Shown one piece after another: positions 20,201 to 27,661 of a stretch of 45,689 nt of DNA; within the stretch, counting starts at the first letter, position 1; every line of letters starts with the position of its first letter. The DNA is taken from positions 1 through 45,689 of the IMG/VR virus record IMGVR_UViG_3300032304_001937. One strand, 5' to 3'. The notes under the pieces are model-generated. The model was not told where the DNA came from. It searched no databases and saw nothing but the letters and a program-made list of their open reading frames with translations. The DNA is from a virus. The translations under genes were made by a program, and so were the position numbers.

Positions 20201-21762
20201 GAATCAGCAACGACGGCGAATTTTGGGATCAGTCAGGCACATTGACTACCACTGGATTTACAGCTATTGCCTACGGCAAAAACAGGTTCGTTGCAATCAA
20301 GAGTGGCACCAACGTAACTAATCATGCTACATCGACCACAGCCGCAGGCACTTGGACCGCAGGCACGTTGCCTTCTAGCTCAAACTGGAATAGCATTGCC
20401 TATGGCAACAACAGATTCGTTGCTATTTCAAACACTAGCGGAACCATAGCTGCCTACAGCTTAGATGGTATAACATGGACAGCCAGTACACTACCAGCCA
20501 CAGCATCGTGGACCAAAGTCACATACGGACAGGGACTATTCCTTGCTGTGAGCACAACCACAGCAGCAGCAACATCACCAGATGGCATTACATGGACTCT
20601 AAGAGCCACCAGCGCAGCAGCCCTTGGGTTCTCAGCAATCACCTTTGGTAACAGAGATAGATACGGTTTATTTGTAGGAGTTGGCGACGGCAATGGTAAT
20701 GTAGTAACTTATATCAGAACAGGAGCCACAACTAGGGGTCGTGCCAAAGTAGCTGCTAACAAACTATTCCAAGTCAATATTACTGAACCCGGATCTGGTT
20801 ATGACACTGTACCTACTATAACATTCACTGACCCAAACAACACATTCGAAGCTCCGGTGACCGTTCGAAAGAACAGTGGAGTGTTGGCTAATCCTAGTTT
20901 TGTTAACAGAGGAACACAGTTTGTCACTGGCAGCGGTGAGGTAGATGTGGGCGACGGTTATTCAGACTTATTCCAAACAGGCTCGTTTGTGGCCAGCCGC
21001 AGACTCAGCTTCCAACCTACACCGGGTGCAAATGTGGTATTCAGCCATCTACCTGATAGAGTGTTTAAATTAGTAAATGTAGTAACTTTCCTCGGGTCAA
21101 ACGATGGATCGTATACAGCGTTTCTACAGGTCAGTCCACAAGTGACCATATCAGATGCTCCGCCTGATGGCACAGCTATCGCTATGCGACTGAAATACAG
21201 TCAAGTTCGACTCACTGGACACGATTTCTTAGACATAGGTACTGGTAGTTTTATAGAAACCAACTATCCAGGACTACCAACACAAAACCCAATACCAGCT
21301 AATGAAACGGTTGAAAACGGTGGAGGTCGAGTGTTCTTTACAAGCACCGACCAAGACGGAAATTTCCGAGTTGGTGACTTGTTTGCCATCGAACAAAGTA
21401 CTGGTATTGCTACCTTAAATGCAGATGCGTTTAATATTTCAGGCTTACAAGAACTTAACTTGGGTAACGTAACACTAGGTGGCGGATCAGCTACGATCAC
21501 TGAATTTTCAACAGATCCATTCTTTACAGCAGATTCGGATAATATTGTGCCCACACAGCGAGCAATCAAAGCATTTATTGCCGGTCAGATTGGTGGCGGT
21601 GGTGCCAGTTTGAATGTTAACTCAGTAACAGCGGGTAGTGTTTTCATCAGTTCAAACATAATAACTACTGTGACAGCAGGTCCGATCAAAATGAATGCTA
21701 CCTTTGATTTCAGAGGCGGAGTAATTGGGCTTCCTATAGCATTCAGTTACTTTTTGAACTAA
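14233..21762 (+). CDS. Giant tail fibre or adhesin 2 (2509 aa), paralogue of adhesin 1
   Basis: The same architecture as the 1879-residue protein with extra insertions. Seven CBM5/12-like modules occupy residues about 10-460; the sixth is split by an 80-residue beta insert (about 317-396) that recurs near 1297-1377, with a related segment near 1044-1119. Four copies of a helical module with C.RD....DA..YDL...GN.K.R start near residues 613, 922, 1169 and 1383; adhesin 1 has one. Then come the beta-helix core (LDPGWGPEDYRTWI, about 1468), a seven-repeat BNR-like propeller (about 1882-2157), and the TGHDFLDIGTG and TADSDNIVPTQRAIKAFIA tail. A host-recognition role is inferred. Confidence 0.85.
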   Translation: MAEFKLGRIRFVWKNTWSPSTTYYIDDVVRYGARTYICAVGHTSASDFNTDLEYNPTKWNQMSDGQSWTGDWNVSTFYRLNDVVKYGGLLYICNDSHTSAATTVSGLEADQAKWTLYAEGFDWKNDWTVATRYKVNDLVQYGGYTYVCNLYHTSAATTALGLEADQAKWDTFNPGIEYKGTWSTAVRYKLNDVVKYGAGLWICAIQHTADAAFLTDSTAGRWTQFTESTEFESTWNNATLYQPGDIVVYGGNQYIAKTVHTAASITETPTTQAARWDLYSEGFKFQSAWTNTTSYKIGEVVSIGGYTYLAAQDSPSTVVTVTAVTASNDTFTIASTTGIVVGMTVRFTGTTFGNVFTTARYYVKTVAAGSITVSTTPGGTTFNITADASGTMTATVSAEPPNTTYWSRLTAGISWQGEWSDDRDYLLGDAVRFGANAYICVLAHRSEGDDGSTVGAAGGGQANSRPDQDTTGTYWSLLNVGSETDILSVRGDLVYYSGSGPTRLPIGREGQVLASTGLDPEWVTLGEVDHTYFVATTGVDLPSPIHGRTWDKPWKTIRYACEQVERGPRNPDARYLLELNRVFIQREVTEFIQRQISTNTAPFTSAFVYDDFKCERDVGFTLDAVVYDLCHGGNIKSRGVANSLIGGLSEGETEAYPGLAIESEESVAAYNYMLTVVGNVLAQTAPTINYQTLNGDNSTATVAQYFNADLTAETGALANVTASVTLITNAITARAAAVTAPQIAAAIASVPARRSPSNLINVATGQYRETLPIIVPEQTCVQGDELRSTNAGPAGSLTNRSDAGYSVGALTRLQTVVDQIVRGTNVTESSGNIAVQSASFPFASTEEAADAAQLVRVMQHQIDFKISSTLMVSSADPTGYNTSFLIGFGDARTLLRENKEFIKEEITAYLTVNFPAVKYSRTKCKRDVAFIVDAMGYDLTYGGTWATLVAGTAYFDGDNSSALQIDSTEIAATVSAYARLKEIVQQIIANTSVTKSTGNAATQWTDSTNLTGGSAANATVGALVDIITNIIQGDSTEATTPQITVTTISGTDTLTSNSHGLSVGDAIIPRETGNGLTNGVKYWVVGTVNTNTFQLAATYGGSVLATFTNGAGISIPVEVIDYPTATNAVTSTTALIAAAVTLDAAQETIVSNATAFITANFPALVYNSAKCERDTRLILEAVMFDFMFNSNFKTREAAYSYLRASASDVYSLNQKAATRAAFTYVKGLAIANVGGNATAQARIETLMTTLDDIVYGATNEGSRCASGNRMVDYAVLQLERNRDYIVAEIDAYIDSTYTTTVTTATAATDIFTCTSTAWMTRNAAIRFTGTVFGGVNTTTTYYVQNVVSSTTFKIATTRDSNTAFDIASNGSGSMTVALFYSSTACLRDVNAYIDALKYDLKYPGNYKSRYAARYYANSVMGSLEEDMYYFRDATGLRDQTLQGLTGDLLAENEFGTSRVSAGAYASLDPGWGPEDYRTWIITRSPYVQGVTTLGTACVGQKIDGALHNGGNDSIVSNDFTQVLSDGIGAWITNNGRAELVSVFSYYAHIAYLAENGGRIRATNGNNSYGDFGSVAEGFDATETPDTGIVDNRLQFEAVIDRVITDGSALLQIEFQNAGIDYTEVTYSLTGGGSGQVVETDEFRDDAVFEVRMLDLVEDSTDAPEADGNLGGFGYITNSNTAQGGTSTSVTIAATDSESSTAYIGMKIVLTGGAGVGQFGIINTYNSGTKVAGLIKESDGTAGFDHLVAGSAITSPDASTTYTIEPRVTFSAPGYTSTATTLPTNGDWRAVKYGETAAVYTSVTGTYAGVGVGATFTVIRNGWKYIPSLQAAGTGYTRLQTITILGTNLGGATTTNDLVITITAVNSTTGAILNFDHSGYGIGGRYVALRSGSTVGATSEDGVLWTTRASLMPSAANWSAMAEGLFDDNSTVGKISKFVAVAGSSANTTGAYSDDGITWTATSMVTSAIWVDVAFGAQKFVAVSSDVTTVRISNDGEFWDQSGTLTTTGFTAIAYGKNRFVAIKSGTNVTNHATSTTAAGTWTAGTLPSSSNWNSIAYGNNRFVAISNTSGTIAAYSLDGITWTASTLPATASWTKVTYGQGLFLAVSTTTAAATSPDGITWTLRATSAAALGFSAITFGNRDRYGLFVGVGDGNGNVVTYIRTGATTRGRAKVAANKLFQVNITEPGSGYDTVPTITFTDPNNTFEAPVTVRKNSGVLANPSFVNRGTQFVTGSGEVDVGDGYSDLFQTGSFVASRRLSFQPTPGANVVFSHLPDRVFKLVNVVTFLGSNDGSYTAFLQVSPQVTISDAPPDGTAIAMRLKYSQVRLTGHDFLDIGTGSFIETNYPGLPTQNPIPANETVENGGGRVFFTSTDQDGNFRVGDLFAIEQSTGIATLNADAFNISGLQELNLGNVTLGGGSATITEFSTDPFFTADSDNIVPTQRAIKAFIAGQIGGGGASLNVNSVTAGSVFISSNIITTVTAGPIKMNATFDFRGGVIGLPIAFSYFLN

Positions 21763-21765
21763 ATA
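21758..21765 (+). promoter_or_regulatory. T4-type late promoter box ACTAAATA
   Basis: The box overlaps the stop of the giant fibre gene. Predicted +1 is near 21771. The GGAG at 21773-21776 then serves the ATG at 21785. Confidence 0.6.
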
Positions 21766-21784
21766 TATACATGGAGAATAAATT

Positions 21785-22114
21785 ATGGCAACAGGAAGAC
21801 TAGGAGCAGCGAATCTATCAGCGGCAACCAACACTCAGGTATACGACGTACCAGACAATACATTTGCAGTGGTTACTTTAAATGTAGTAAACCGAGGCTC
21901 AACAGCCTCGACTATTCAAGTGGCAATTTGTCTTGCTGCAACGGCAGCTAGTCCTGACCCTTCAGAATACATTGAATTTGATGTAAGTTTAGCTGCCAAG
22001 GGTGTGCTAGAAAGAACCGGTATTGTTATGGCTGCTGATCAAAGATTAGTAGTCCGTTCAAGCGCGGCAAGCGTGAATGCTGTGGTCTACGGTATTGAAA
22101 CCACAACCGCGTAA
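21785..22114 (+). CDS. Small beta-sandwich virion protein, paralogue type C
   Basis: A 109-residue protein (MATGRLGAANLSAATNTQVY) with V-x-P-x-N-T, a central EFDVSL strand, then GVLERTGIVMAADQRLVVRS. The layout parallels the small proteins at 3214 and 7834. It follows a late promoter and a GGAG ribosome site, and the next gene begins 13 bases after its stop. Probable small virion component associated with fibres. The in-frame ATG at 21785 is preferred over an out-of-frame ATG at 21771. Confidence 0.7.
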   Translation: MATGRLGAANLSAATNTQVYDVPDNTFAVVTLNVVNRGSTASTIQVAICLAATAASPDPSEYIEFDVSLAAKGVLERTGIVMAADQRLVVRSSAASVNAVVYGIETTTA

Positions 22115-22127
22115 TTAGGAGAATCAA

Positions 22128-22997
22128 ATGGGTAGAAGACAAACAGCAGGGGTTGCAGGTGGCTCAGGAGTCGGTGGTTTTAATATAGATAACACCACTT
22201 TAACTGCTGCTGACGATCTGGACATTACCATAGATCCAACCGGCACTGGTATATTTAGAGTAGATGGCGATGCACAGTTACAGGCTCAGGGTGATCTAAG
22301 ATTTGCAGATGCAGATTCATCTAATTGGGTGGCATTCCAAGCGCCATCTACAGTGTCTTCAAATGTAACTTGGACACTGCCTGCAGCAGATGGTACTGCT
22401 GGACAGGCTCTAGTAACAAACGCTAGCGGAACACTAAGCTGGGCAACCAATAGCATAAGTTTAACAGATAACACCACAGATGCAGGCACACACTTTGTGA
22501 CGCTGACCACAGCTACTTCAGACACTACAATCACAGCAGTGAGACGCAGCTCTACAAAATTAACTTTTCAGCCCAGTTCAGGAACAATGAGCTTGTTGGG
22601 AAATACAACCAGCACTAATTCTACCAGTGGAACATTGATTGTTACCGGCGGTGTTGGTATAAGTGAGAATTTGAATGTCGGTGGAAGTTTTAGTGCATCT
22701 TCAATAGCTGGTGTGAGCGGATATGTGGCGATAACCGGAGGAGCGTCTCTGACAGATATCGATAGAAAGTATATCGTGTCTAATACTGCTGGCATTACGC
22801 TAACACTACCAGCCACCAGCACAGATGGTAGGACCATTACCATTGTTGACGGAAATAGTTTTTCATCATTCAATGTTACATTGGGTAGAAATACCAGGAC
22901 CATAGACGGACTTGCCGAAGATCTAGTATTAAACGTTGCAAAATCAAAAGTCGAGCTGGTATACAGAGGCGGCGATTGGAAAGTATTCATTGTGTAA
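22128..22997 (+). CDS. Fibre-like structural protein
   Basis: A 289-residue G/S/T-rich protein. It contains DDLDITIDPTGTGIFRVDGD and SGTLIVTGGVGISENLNVGG, both beta-solenoid-like turns typical of phage fibre shafts, and ends with a strand-rich segment (SKVELVYRGGDWKVFIV). It has AGGAG ten bases before the ATG and no membrane segments. It sits just before the three cysteine-rich genes and probably belongs to the same late transcription unit. Likely fibre shaft or tip; receptor unknown. Confidence 0.75.
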   Translation: MGRRQTAGVAGGSGVGGFNIDNTTLTAADDLDITIDPTGTGIFRVDGDAQLQAQGDLRFADADSSNWVAFQAPSTVSSNVTWTLPAADGTAGQALVTNASGTLSWATNSISLTDNTTDAGTHFVTLTTATSDTTITAVRRSSTKLTFQPSSGTMSLLGNTTSTNSTSGTLIVTGGVGISENLNVGGSFSASSIAGVSGYVAITGGASLTDIDRKYIVSNTAGITLTLPATSTDGRTITIVDGNSFSSFNVTLGRNTRTIDGLAEDLVLNVAKSKVELVYRGGDWKVFIV

Positions 22998-23015
22998 TGA
23001 ACAAGGATTATAAGA

Positions 23016-24005
23016 ATGGCTAATCTTGATAGCTTACTGATTGCTCGAAACGGTCAAAAAGATCGAGGTCAAGAACGTAGTCGCGGCGGTACTCCTTGGT
23101 TTTTCACACACACCAACGTGACCGGTAGCCAAGCACCCGGCGGCGGGTGTGGTTATTATTGGTCCAGTCCCGGAACTGGCCGTGCAGTTATTGAACTATG
23201 GGGAGCCAGCGGGTCAGGCGGATTGATGTGCTGCTGTTCAGGTGGCGGCATTCCTGGTAATCCCGGAGCATATACTAGAATTGACGTAGGAGTGACTGCA
23301 TCTTCTGCAGTCTGTGGATGGGTAGGATGTTCACCACATGGCGGCTGTTTGTGCTATCCTGGAAGAAGCGAATGCTCAGTGGCCTGTTTATTAAACACTA
23401 CCTGTAACAATGTGTTAGCAGCACAGGGCGGCTTTGGTGGATATACCAACTGTTCCACTGGTACAGCACACTATTGCTGTTTGGTAGCAGCTGGATTTAA
23501 CCACACATTTGGCGGTTCGGTTGTTCCGGCAGGGGGCGGTAATTTCTGCGGAATTATTTGTAATTCAGCTGGCCCAAACAGTGCTGTAGGTGCCTGCTCC
23601 TGTGGAGGTAGTGTTAATCAATGCGGCGGCATCAGTTGCCTAAGAACATGGGACTGCTGTCAATATCACAAGTGTAACATGGAAGTTACCGTGGCTGTGA
23701 GCCCGGGAATATTTTCCAATACAGGCAGTGCATGTTTTAGATTTTTCAAAAGTGAATGGCCGGGGTTTGGTATCGCACACAACAGTTGGGCAGAAATGGA
23801 AGCTGGTATGAGTGCAATGAACGGTCAGCAGCCTTATAACCATAACTGCTACTCTAGTATGCAGCCCTGCGGTTGTTATGAACACGATGGATGTTTTTTA
23901 AATCCCGTAGGTGTTCCTGGAATAACAGGTAGTCCCTGCCCAGGTGTTAGATCATCGGGCGGCAAAGGCGGCCATGGTGGCATTAGAATTACATTTTATC
24001 AATAA
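23016..24005 (+). CDS. Cysteine-rich, glycine-rich virion protein, copy 1
   Basis: A 329-residue protein with 29 cysteines by my count. It includes CCC and CC clusters, GWVGCSP, C.GRSECSVAC, GGFGGY, CGIICNSAGPNSAVGA and WDCCQYHKC. It opens MANLDSLL and ends GGKGGHGGIRITFY, a variant of the glycine-rich terminal strand seen in phage tail-tip adhesins. There is no signal peptide. It is the first of three tandem paralogues spaced 9 bases apart. The cysteines could form a metal-binding or disulphide-stabilised fold after lysis; neither can be told from sequence. AAGGA precedes the ATG. Confidence 0.8.
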   Translation: MANLDSLLIARNGQKDRGQERSRGGTPWFFTHTNVTGSQAPGGGCGYYWSSPGTGRAVIELWGASGSGGLMCCCSGGGIPGNPGAYTRIDVGVTASSAVCGWVGCSPHGGCLCYPGRSECSVACLLNTTCNNVLAAQGGFGGYTNCSTGTAHYCCLVAAGFNHTFGGSVVPAGGGNFCGIICNSAGPNSAVGACSCGGSVNQCGGISCLRTWDCCQYHKCNMEVTVAVSPGIFSNTGSACFRFFKSEWPGFGIAHNSWAEMEAGMSAMNGQQPYNHNCYSSMQPCGCYEHDGCFLNPVGVPGITGSPCPGVRSSGGKGGHGGIRITFYQ

Positions 24006-24014
24006 GAAAAACAC

Positions 24015-24998
24015 ATGGCAAATCTAGATAACCTACTACAGAATAGAAATCTTGCGGTGAGACGAGGTACTGAAAGGACCAGTCAAGGCCAGCTGTTTTA
24101 TTTTACTCATACCAATGTTTCGGGAACGATTAATTATACTTCTTGTGCTTGGTGCTGGACCAGTCCCGGCACAGGAGTTGCTGTAATTGAACTATGGGGT
24201 GCAGGAGGCACAGGCGGTCTTCAGTGCTGTTGTCACAGTGGTGGCGTTCCAGGTAATCCAGGAGCCTACAGCAAAATCACTGTCAATGTTTGTCCAACTT
24301 CCTATGCGTGTGGATGGGTAGGTTGCTCACCTACAGGTGCTACCTTATGTTATCAAGGACGTAGCCAGTGCAGTGTGGCCTGCTTGTTTAACACTAGCAA
24401 TAACGCGACAGTAACTGCTCAAGGTGGGTTTGGTGGTTATATCATGTGCTCAACCGGTACATCTATGTACTGCTGTATGGTGGCTTCTGGATTTAACCAC
24501 ACCTTTGCTGGTTCAGCCTTGCCTGCAGGTGGCAATTTCTGTGGAATCATCTGTAACTCGGCTGGCCCAAACAGTGCTGTAGGAGCCCCAGCCAGCGGAG
24601 GTGATATCAATATCACTGGTGGAATCAGTTGTTCTCGATACTGGGACTGCTGTCAATATCACAAGTGTAACATAGAAGACACAGTGGCCGAGCCACCAGG
24701 CATACGTGGCAATTGTTGTTCGACCTGTACTAGATTTTTCCGTAGTGAATTTCCAGGATACGGTATTGCCAGCAACGGATGGTCTGAACAAAGCACGGCG
24801 CTAAATAGCAGTGAAGGCGGTTTCGGTCATAGACACTTTTGCTGGAATTCAAATCAACCATGTGCCTGTTATGAATGGTCTGGATGTAGACTCAATGCAG
24901 CTGCCATGCCCGGACTTACAGGAATACCTTGTCCAAACGTTAGAGCCCACGGCCACAAAGGCGGTCACGGTGCAGTTAAAATTACATTTTATTCGTGA
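24015..24998 (+). CDS. Cysteine-rich, glycine-rich virion protein, copy 2
   Basis: A 327-residue paralogue of its neighbours with 28 cysteines by my count. The MANLDNLL opening, GWVGCSP, GGFGGY, CGIICNSAGPNSAVGA, WDCCQYHKCN, CACYEWSGC and the KGGHGAVKITFY ending are kept. The segments between them differ, especially residues about 255-285, which could form a variable binding face. Spacing and orientation match an operon made by tandem duplication. Role inferred: adhesin or fibre tip. Confidence 0.8.
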   Translation: MANLDNLLQNRNLAVRRGTERTSQGQLFYFTHTNVSGTINYTSCAWCWTSPGTGVAVIELWGAGGTGGLQCCCHSGGVPGNPGAYSKITVNVCPTSYACGWVGCSPTGATLCYQGRSQCSVACLFNTSNNATVTAQGGFGGYIMCSTGTSMYCCMVASGFNHTFAGSALPAGGNFCGIICNSAGPNSAVGAPASGGDINITGGISCSRYWDCCQYHKCNIEDTVAEPPGIRGNCCSTCTRFFRSEFPGYGIASNGWSEQSTALNSSEGGFGHRHFCWNSNQPCACYEWSGCRLNAAAMPGLTGIPCPNVRAHGHKGGHGAVKITFYS

Positions 24999-25007
24999 GC
25001 ATATGAC

Positions 25008-25979
25008 ATGGCAAATTTGAATACGTTACTTAACAAAAGAAATGCAGATATAAAACGAGGAATTGAAAATAAAATCGGCGGAACTCCGTGGGTGTTTTCC
25101 CATACCAATGTAACAGGGGTGCAAAGTGGAAATCCCTGTACATGGACATGGATAAGTCCAGGCACTGGTGTTGCGGTTGTTGAACTATGGGGTGCTAGCG
25201 GTACCGGTCCAAAAATGTGCTGCTGCGGTGGCAACGGTATTCCAGGCAATCCCGGAGCCTATCTCAGAAAAACACTTAATGTCACAGCCTCATCTTGCCT
25301 GTGCGGTTGGACAGGGTGTTCACCAACTGGTGATCAACTGTGTTATCCAGGTAGAAGCGAATGCTCAGTGGCCTGTCCGTTCAATACTAATAATAATACT
25401 GTGCTTACAGCTACCGGTGGTTTTGGCGGATATACCATGTGTACAACCAGTACAGCATTATATTGCTGTTTGGTAGCTAGTGGGTTTCAACATACTTTAA
25501 CAAATACATACTGTGGAATTTTGTGCAATGTTGGCGGTCCTAATTCTGCTGTTTCAGCCACAGCCACAGGAGGTGACGTGAATCTCTCAGGAGGAGTCAG
25601 TTGTGTGAGAATGTGGGAATGTTGTAATTACTATGAATGCAATTATGAAAACACCATGGCAGTTTCACCAGGCATATTTTCTTCAACCTGCTCGACCTGC
25701 TTTAGATTCATGCGAGCAAGCTGGCCCTATGACGGGTACGCAAGACACGGATCTTACGGATACGGATTGTCCACAGCATCAATCCAGGGAATGATTCCTA
25801 CGTCAGACAGAATAGAGTGCTGGACCAGCGGATCGAACATCTGCGGCTGTTATGAATGGTCTGGATGTGTGCTGGGAGGAGTAGGATACCCAGGAACAGC
25901 CGGCCATCCCTGCCCAGGAGTTAGAAGTATGGGACAAAAAGGCGGCCACGGTGCAGTGAGAATTACATTTTATGCATAA
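25008..25979 (+). CDS. Cysteine-rich, glycine-rich virion protein, copy 3
   Basis: A 323-residue third paralogue with 26 cysteines by my count. It keeps the CCC cluster, GWTGCSP, C.GRSECSVAC, GGFGGY, CGCYEWSGC and KGGHGAVRITFY, but its WECCNYYEC differs from the WDCCQYHKC of copies 1 and 2. It lacks the V(L)PAGGG insert before CGI(L)C. It is probably the most diverged copy. As with its neighbours there is no export signal, so it should fold in the host cytoplasm and be incorporated into virions. Confidence 0.8.
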   Translation: MANLNTLLNKRNADIKRGIENKIGGTPWVFSHTNVTGVQSGNPCTWTWISPGTGVAVVELWGASGTGPKMCCCGGNGIPGNPGAYLRKTLNVTASSCLCGWTGCSPTGDQLCYPGRSECSVACPFNTNNNTVLTATGGFGGYTMCTTSTALYCCLVASGFQHTLTNTYCGILCNVGGPNSAVSATATGGDVNLSGGVSCVRMWECCNYYECNYENTMAVSPGIFSSTCSTCFRFMRASWPYDGYARHGSYGYGLSTASIQGMIPTSDRIECWTSGSNICGCYEWSGCVLGGVGYPGTAGHPCPGVRSMGQKGGHGAVRITFYA

Positions 25980-25991
25980 GGATTTATAAAA

Positions 25992-26636
25992 ATGAGAATC
26001 GTAAAACAAATTAGAATCAACGACGAACCTTGGTCAGCAGCTGACACTGGCAAACGCACAGCAACGCTGATATATCAAGGCCCAAAGTATCTTTACTTAG
26101 AGTATGATAGTGTCACTGACAAAGTGCTACAACTCACACACATTGCAGAATCAACACCAGATCTTGCCGGAGCTTTGGAAAAACTCACTCCTGTCGAAGG
26201 TCGTTCTATTGTGGAAATAAATGCAGAAACCAGCACCACAGCAGCAAGCTACTTCTGGGATCACTACGAACTAATAGTTATAGATTATGTAGAACAGTTA
26301 GAAAATGGAGAAACATATACCTACGCATATAGTTCTCCAAGTCCCAAATTGGGAGAGATCTTTGATTTTTACAAAATGACCTGGGGTCTAGAAACTGGTG
26401 ACTTTGACGAGTATAAGTTTATGTTACCGCCAGTCTCGGAGTCAGAAATGACCGAGTCCATAAACACAATTTTAGCCAAAGTTCAAGAGAGCCTTGCGAA
26501 CAATACCTCACTGTCAGCTACTGATAAAACCAGCATTGAAGCTTACATTGTTGCTTTGAACAAGTTCAAAGCAGACATGGCAGCTGGTGTAGAAAGTTGG
26601 AAAATGGCATTTCCTGTTTGTAACATTCCTTACTAA
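25992..26636 (+). CDS. Unknown protein closing the structural block
   Basis: A 214-residue mixed alpha/beta protein. The N-terminal part (MRIVKQIRINDEPWSAADTG) looks strand-rich; the C-terminal part (TESINTILAKVQESLANNTS onward) looks helical. The position after a run of fibre or adhesin genes is where T4-like phages often carry fibre-assembly chaperones, so an assembly role is possible. No known motif was recognised. AAGGA lies 9-13 bases before the ATG. After it there is a 61-base gap containing a perfect late promoter for the sugar cassette. Confidence 0.65.
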   Translation: MRIVKQIRINDEPWSAADTGKRTATLIYQGPKYLYLEYDSVTDKVLQLTHIAESTPDLAGALEKLTPVEGRSIVEINAETSTTAASYFWDHYELIVIDYVEQLENGETYTYAYSSPSPKLGEIFDFYKMTWGLETGDFDEYKFMLPPVSESEMTESINTILAKVQESLANNTSLSATDKTSIEAYIVALNKFKADMAAGVESWKMAFPVCNIPY

Positions 26637-26662
26637 GAAATTTAAGCATCATTATCTGCGTA

Positions 26663-26670
26663 TATAAATA
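26663..26670 (+). promoter_or_regulatory. Perfect T4 late promoter TATAAATA
   Basis: An exact match to the T4 late consensus, in the gap before the glycosyltransferase gene. Predicted +1 is near 26676, giving a 22-nt leader before the ATG at 26698. It implies late transcription of at least the first sugar-cassette genes. Confidence 0.7.
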
Positions 26671-26697
26671 ATTTTACATTTATATAGGTAGATAGTG

Positions 26698-27651
26698 ATG
26701 CAAAAGAGATCAAAAGCCTTTTTTATCAACGGTGGCGCCGGAAGAGTTGTATGTTCAATACCAGCGTTTGAAAAGTACTATGAGGAATCCGGCGATAAGG
26801 ATTTTATCATCGTTTGCGAAGGCGGCACGGAATTTTTCAAAGGACATCCTTATCTTGATGCCAAAGCATACGATCATTGGCACAAAAATTTGTTTGCAGA
26901 CAAAATCAAACACATGGATGTCGAAACTCCCGAACCTTATAGAGTTTGGGAATATTATAATCAAAAAGCCAGCTTAACTCAAGCCTTTGATATCTGCATA
27001 AACAACAAGGGCGTCAGAGAACTACCTGCTCCAACACTTTCACTATCCAAGGAAGAATTAGCACAGGGGTTTGGATTAGTTGCAGAAATTAAAAACAAAC
27101 TAAAAAAAGACAAAGTGGTGGTGTTCCAGCCGTTTGGTAGAGGGGTAAAAGAAGCTAATGGATTAGTCCTCGACAGCACTGGTAGAAGCATGGACACTGA
27201 AAACGTGATTTCTTTGATAAAAAAATTCCAAGAAAGCGGTTGGGCTGTTATAATGTTCAGTGAACTGAAACCCAACATGAAAGAAGCCAAGCTGAAGGAC
27301 GAAGTAGCACAACCAGAAGGTGCTTCTTTGAGAATTTGGACATCGATAATTAAACATGCTGATCTTTTTATAGGCTGCGATTCTGTAGGACAGCACTTGG
27401 CACATGTCTTAAAAACTCCTGCAGTCGCAGTATTGGGTTCAACTTATCAAATCAATGTATCTTACCCCGAATCAGATATTTTTAAAGTAGTTGATCTAGG
27501 CGATAAATTAAGACAATACTCTCCGATTCGTATAGTAATAGACGAAGCAATTGATAGAACCAATGAAAGTTTAATGTATATGACTAAAGAAATAGAAAAT
27601 TATACTTTGGCTATTTGTAAAAAACTAATCAACCCACAAATTAAAAAATAA
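26698..27651 (+). CDS. Glycosyltransferase family 9-like protein (heptosyltransferase-like)
   Basis: A 317-residue protein starting at ATG 26698 (GTG 26695 is a less likely start). Near residues 220-245 it has HADLFIGCDSVGQHLAHVLK followed by TPAVAVLGST, the GT9 donor-site motif (F.G.DSG..HLA.......V.LFG). The central VVVFQPFGRGVKEAN segment matches the second Rossmann domain. Heptosyltransferases of this family move heptose from ADP-heptose to LPS core. The ADP-heptose pathway genes in the same cassette support that donor here. The acceptor is unknown. Downstream spacing to the carbamoyltransferase is 10 bases. Confidence 0.75.
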   Translation: MQKRSKAFFINGGAGRVVCSIPAFEKYYEESGDKDFIIVCEGGTEFFKGHPYLDAKAYDHWHKNLFADKIKHMDVETPEPYRVWEYYNQKASLTQAFDICINNKGVRELPAPTLSLSKEELAQGFGLVAEIKNKLKKDKVVVFQPFGRGVKEANGLVLDSTGRSMDTENVISLIKKFQESGWAVIMFSELKPNMKEAKLKDEVAQPEGASLRIWTSIIKHADLFIGCDSVGQHLAHVLKTPAVAVLGSTYQINVSYPESDIFKVVDLGDKLRQYSPIRIVIDEAIDRTNESLMYMTKEIENYTLAICKKLINPQIKK

Positions 27652-27661
27652 AGGAAATAAA

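Larger units (their letters stand above)
23016..25979 (+). repeat. Tandem triplication of a cysteine-rich gene
   Basis: Three head-to-tail genes of 323-329 codons with 9-base spacers share start, end and all major cysteine clusters. Stretches of near identity at DNA level (for example around 24521-24600 and 23536-23600) show common descent by duplication. Confidence 0.85.

Noticed and set aside
21771-21803. Ten-codon upstream open frame starting at the predicted late transcript start
   Set aside because: The ATG overlaps the GGAG that serves as ribosome site for the gene at 21785; no conservation evidence, so treated as coincidence.
22568-22990. 140-codon minus-strand open frame opposite the 22128 fibre gene
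   Set aside because: Antisense shadow of a G/S/T-rich coding sequence; the plus frame has promoter, ribosome site and fibre motifs.
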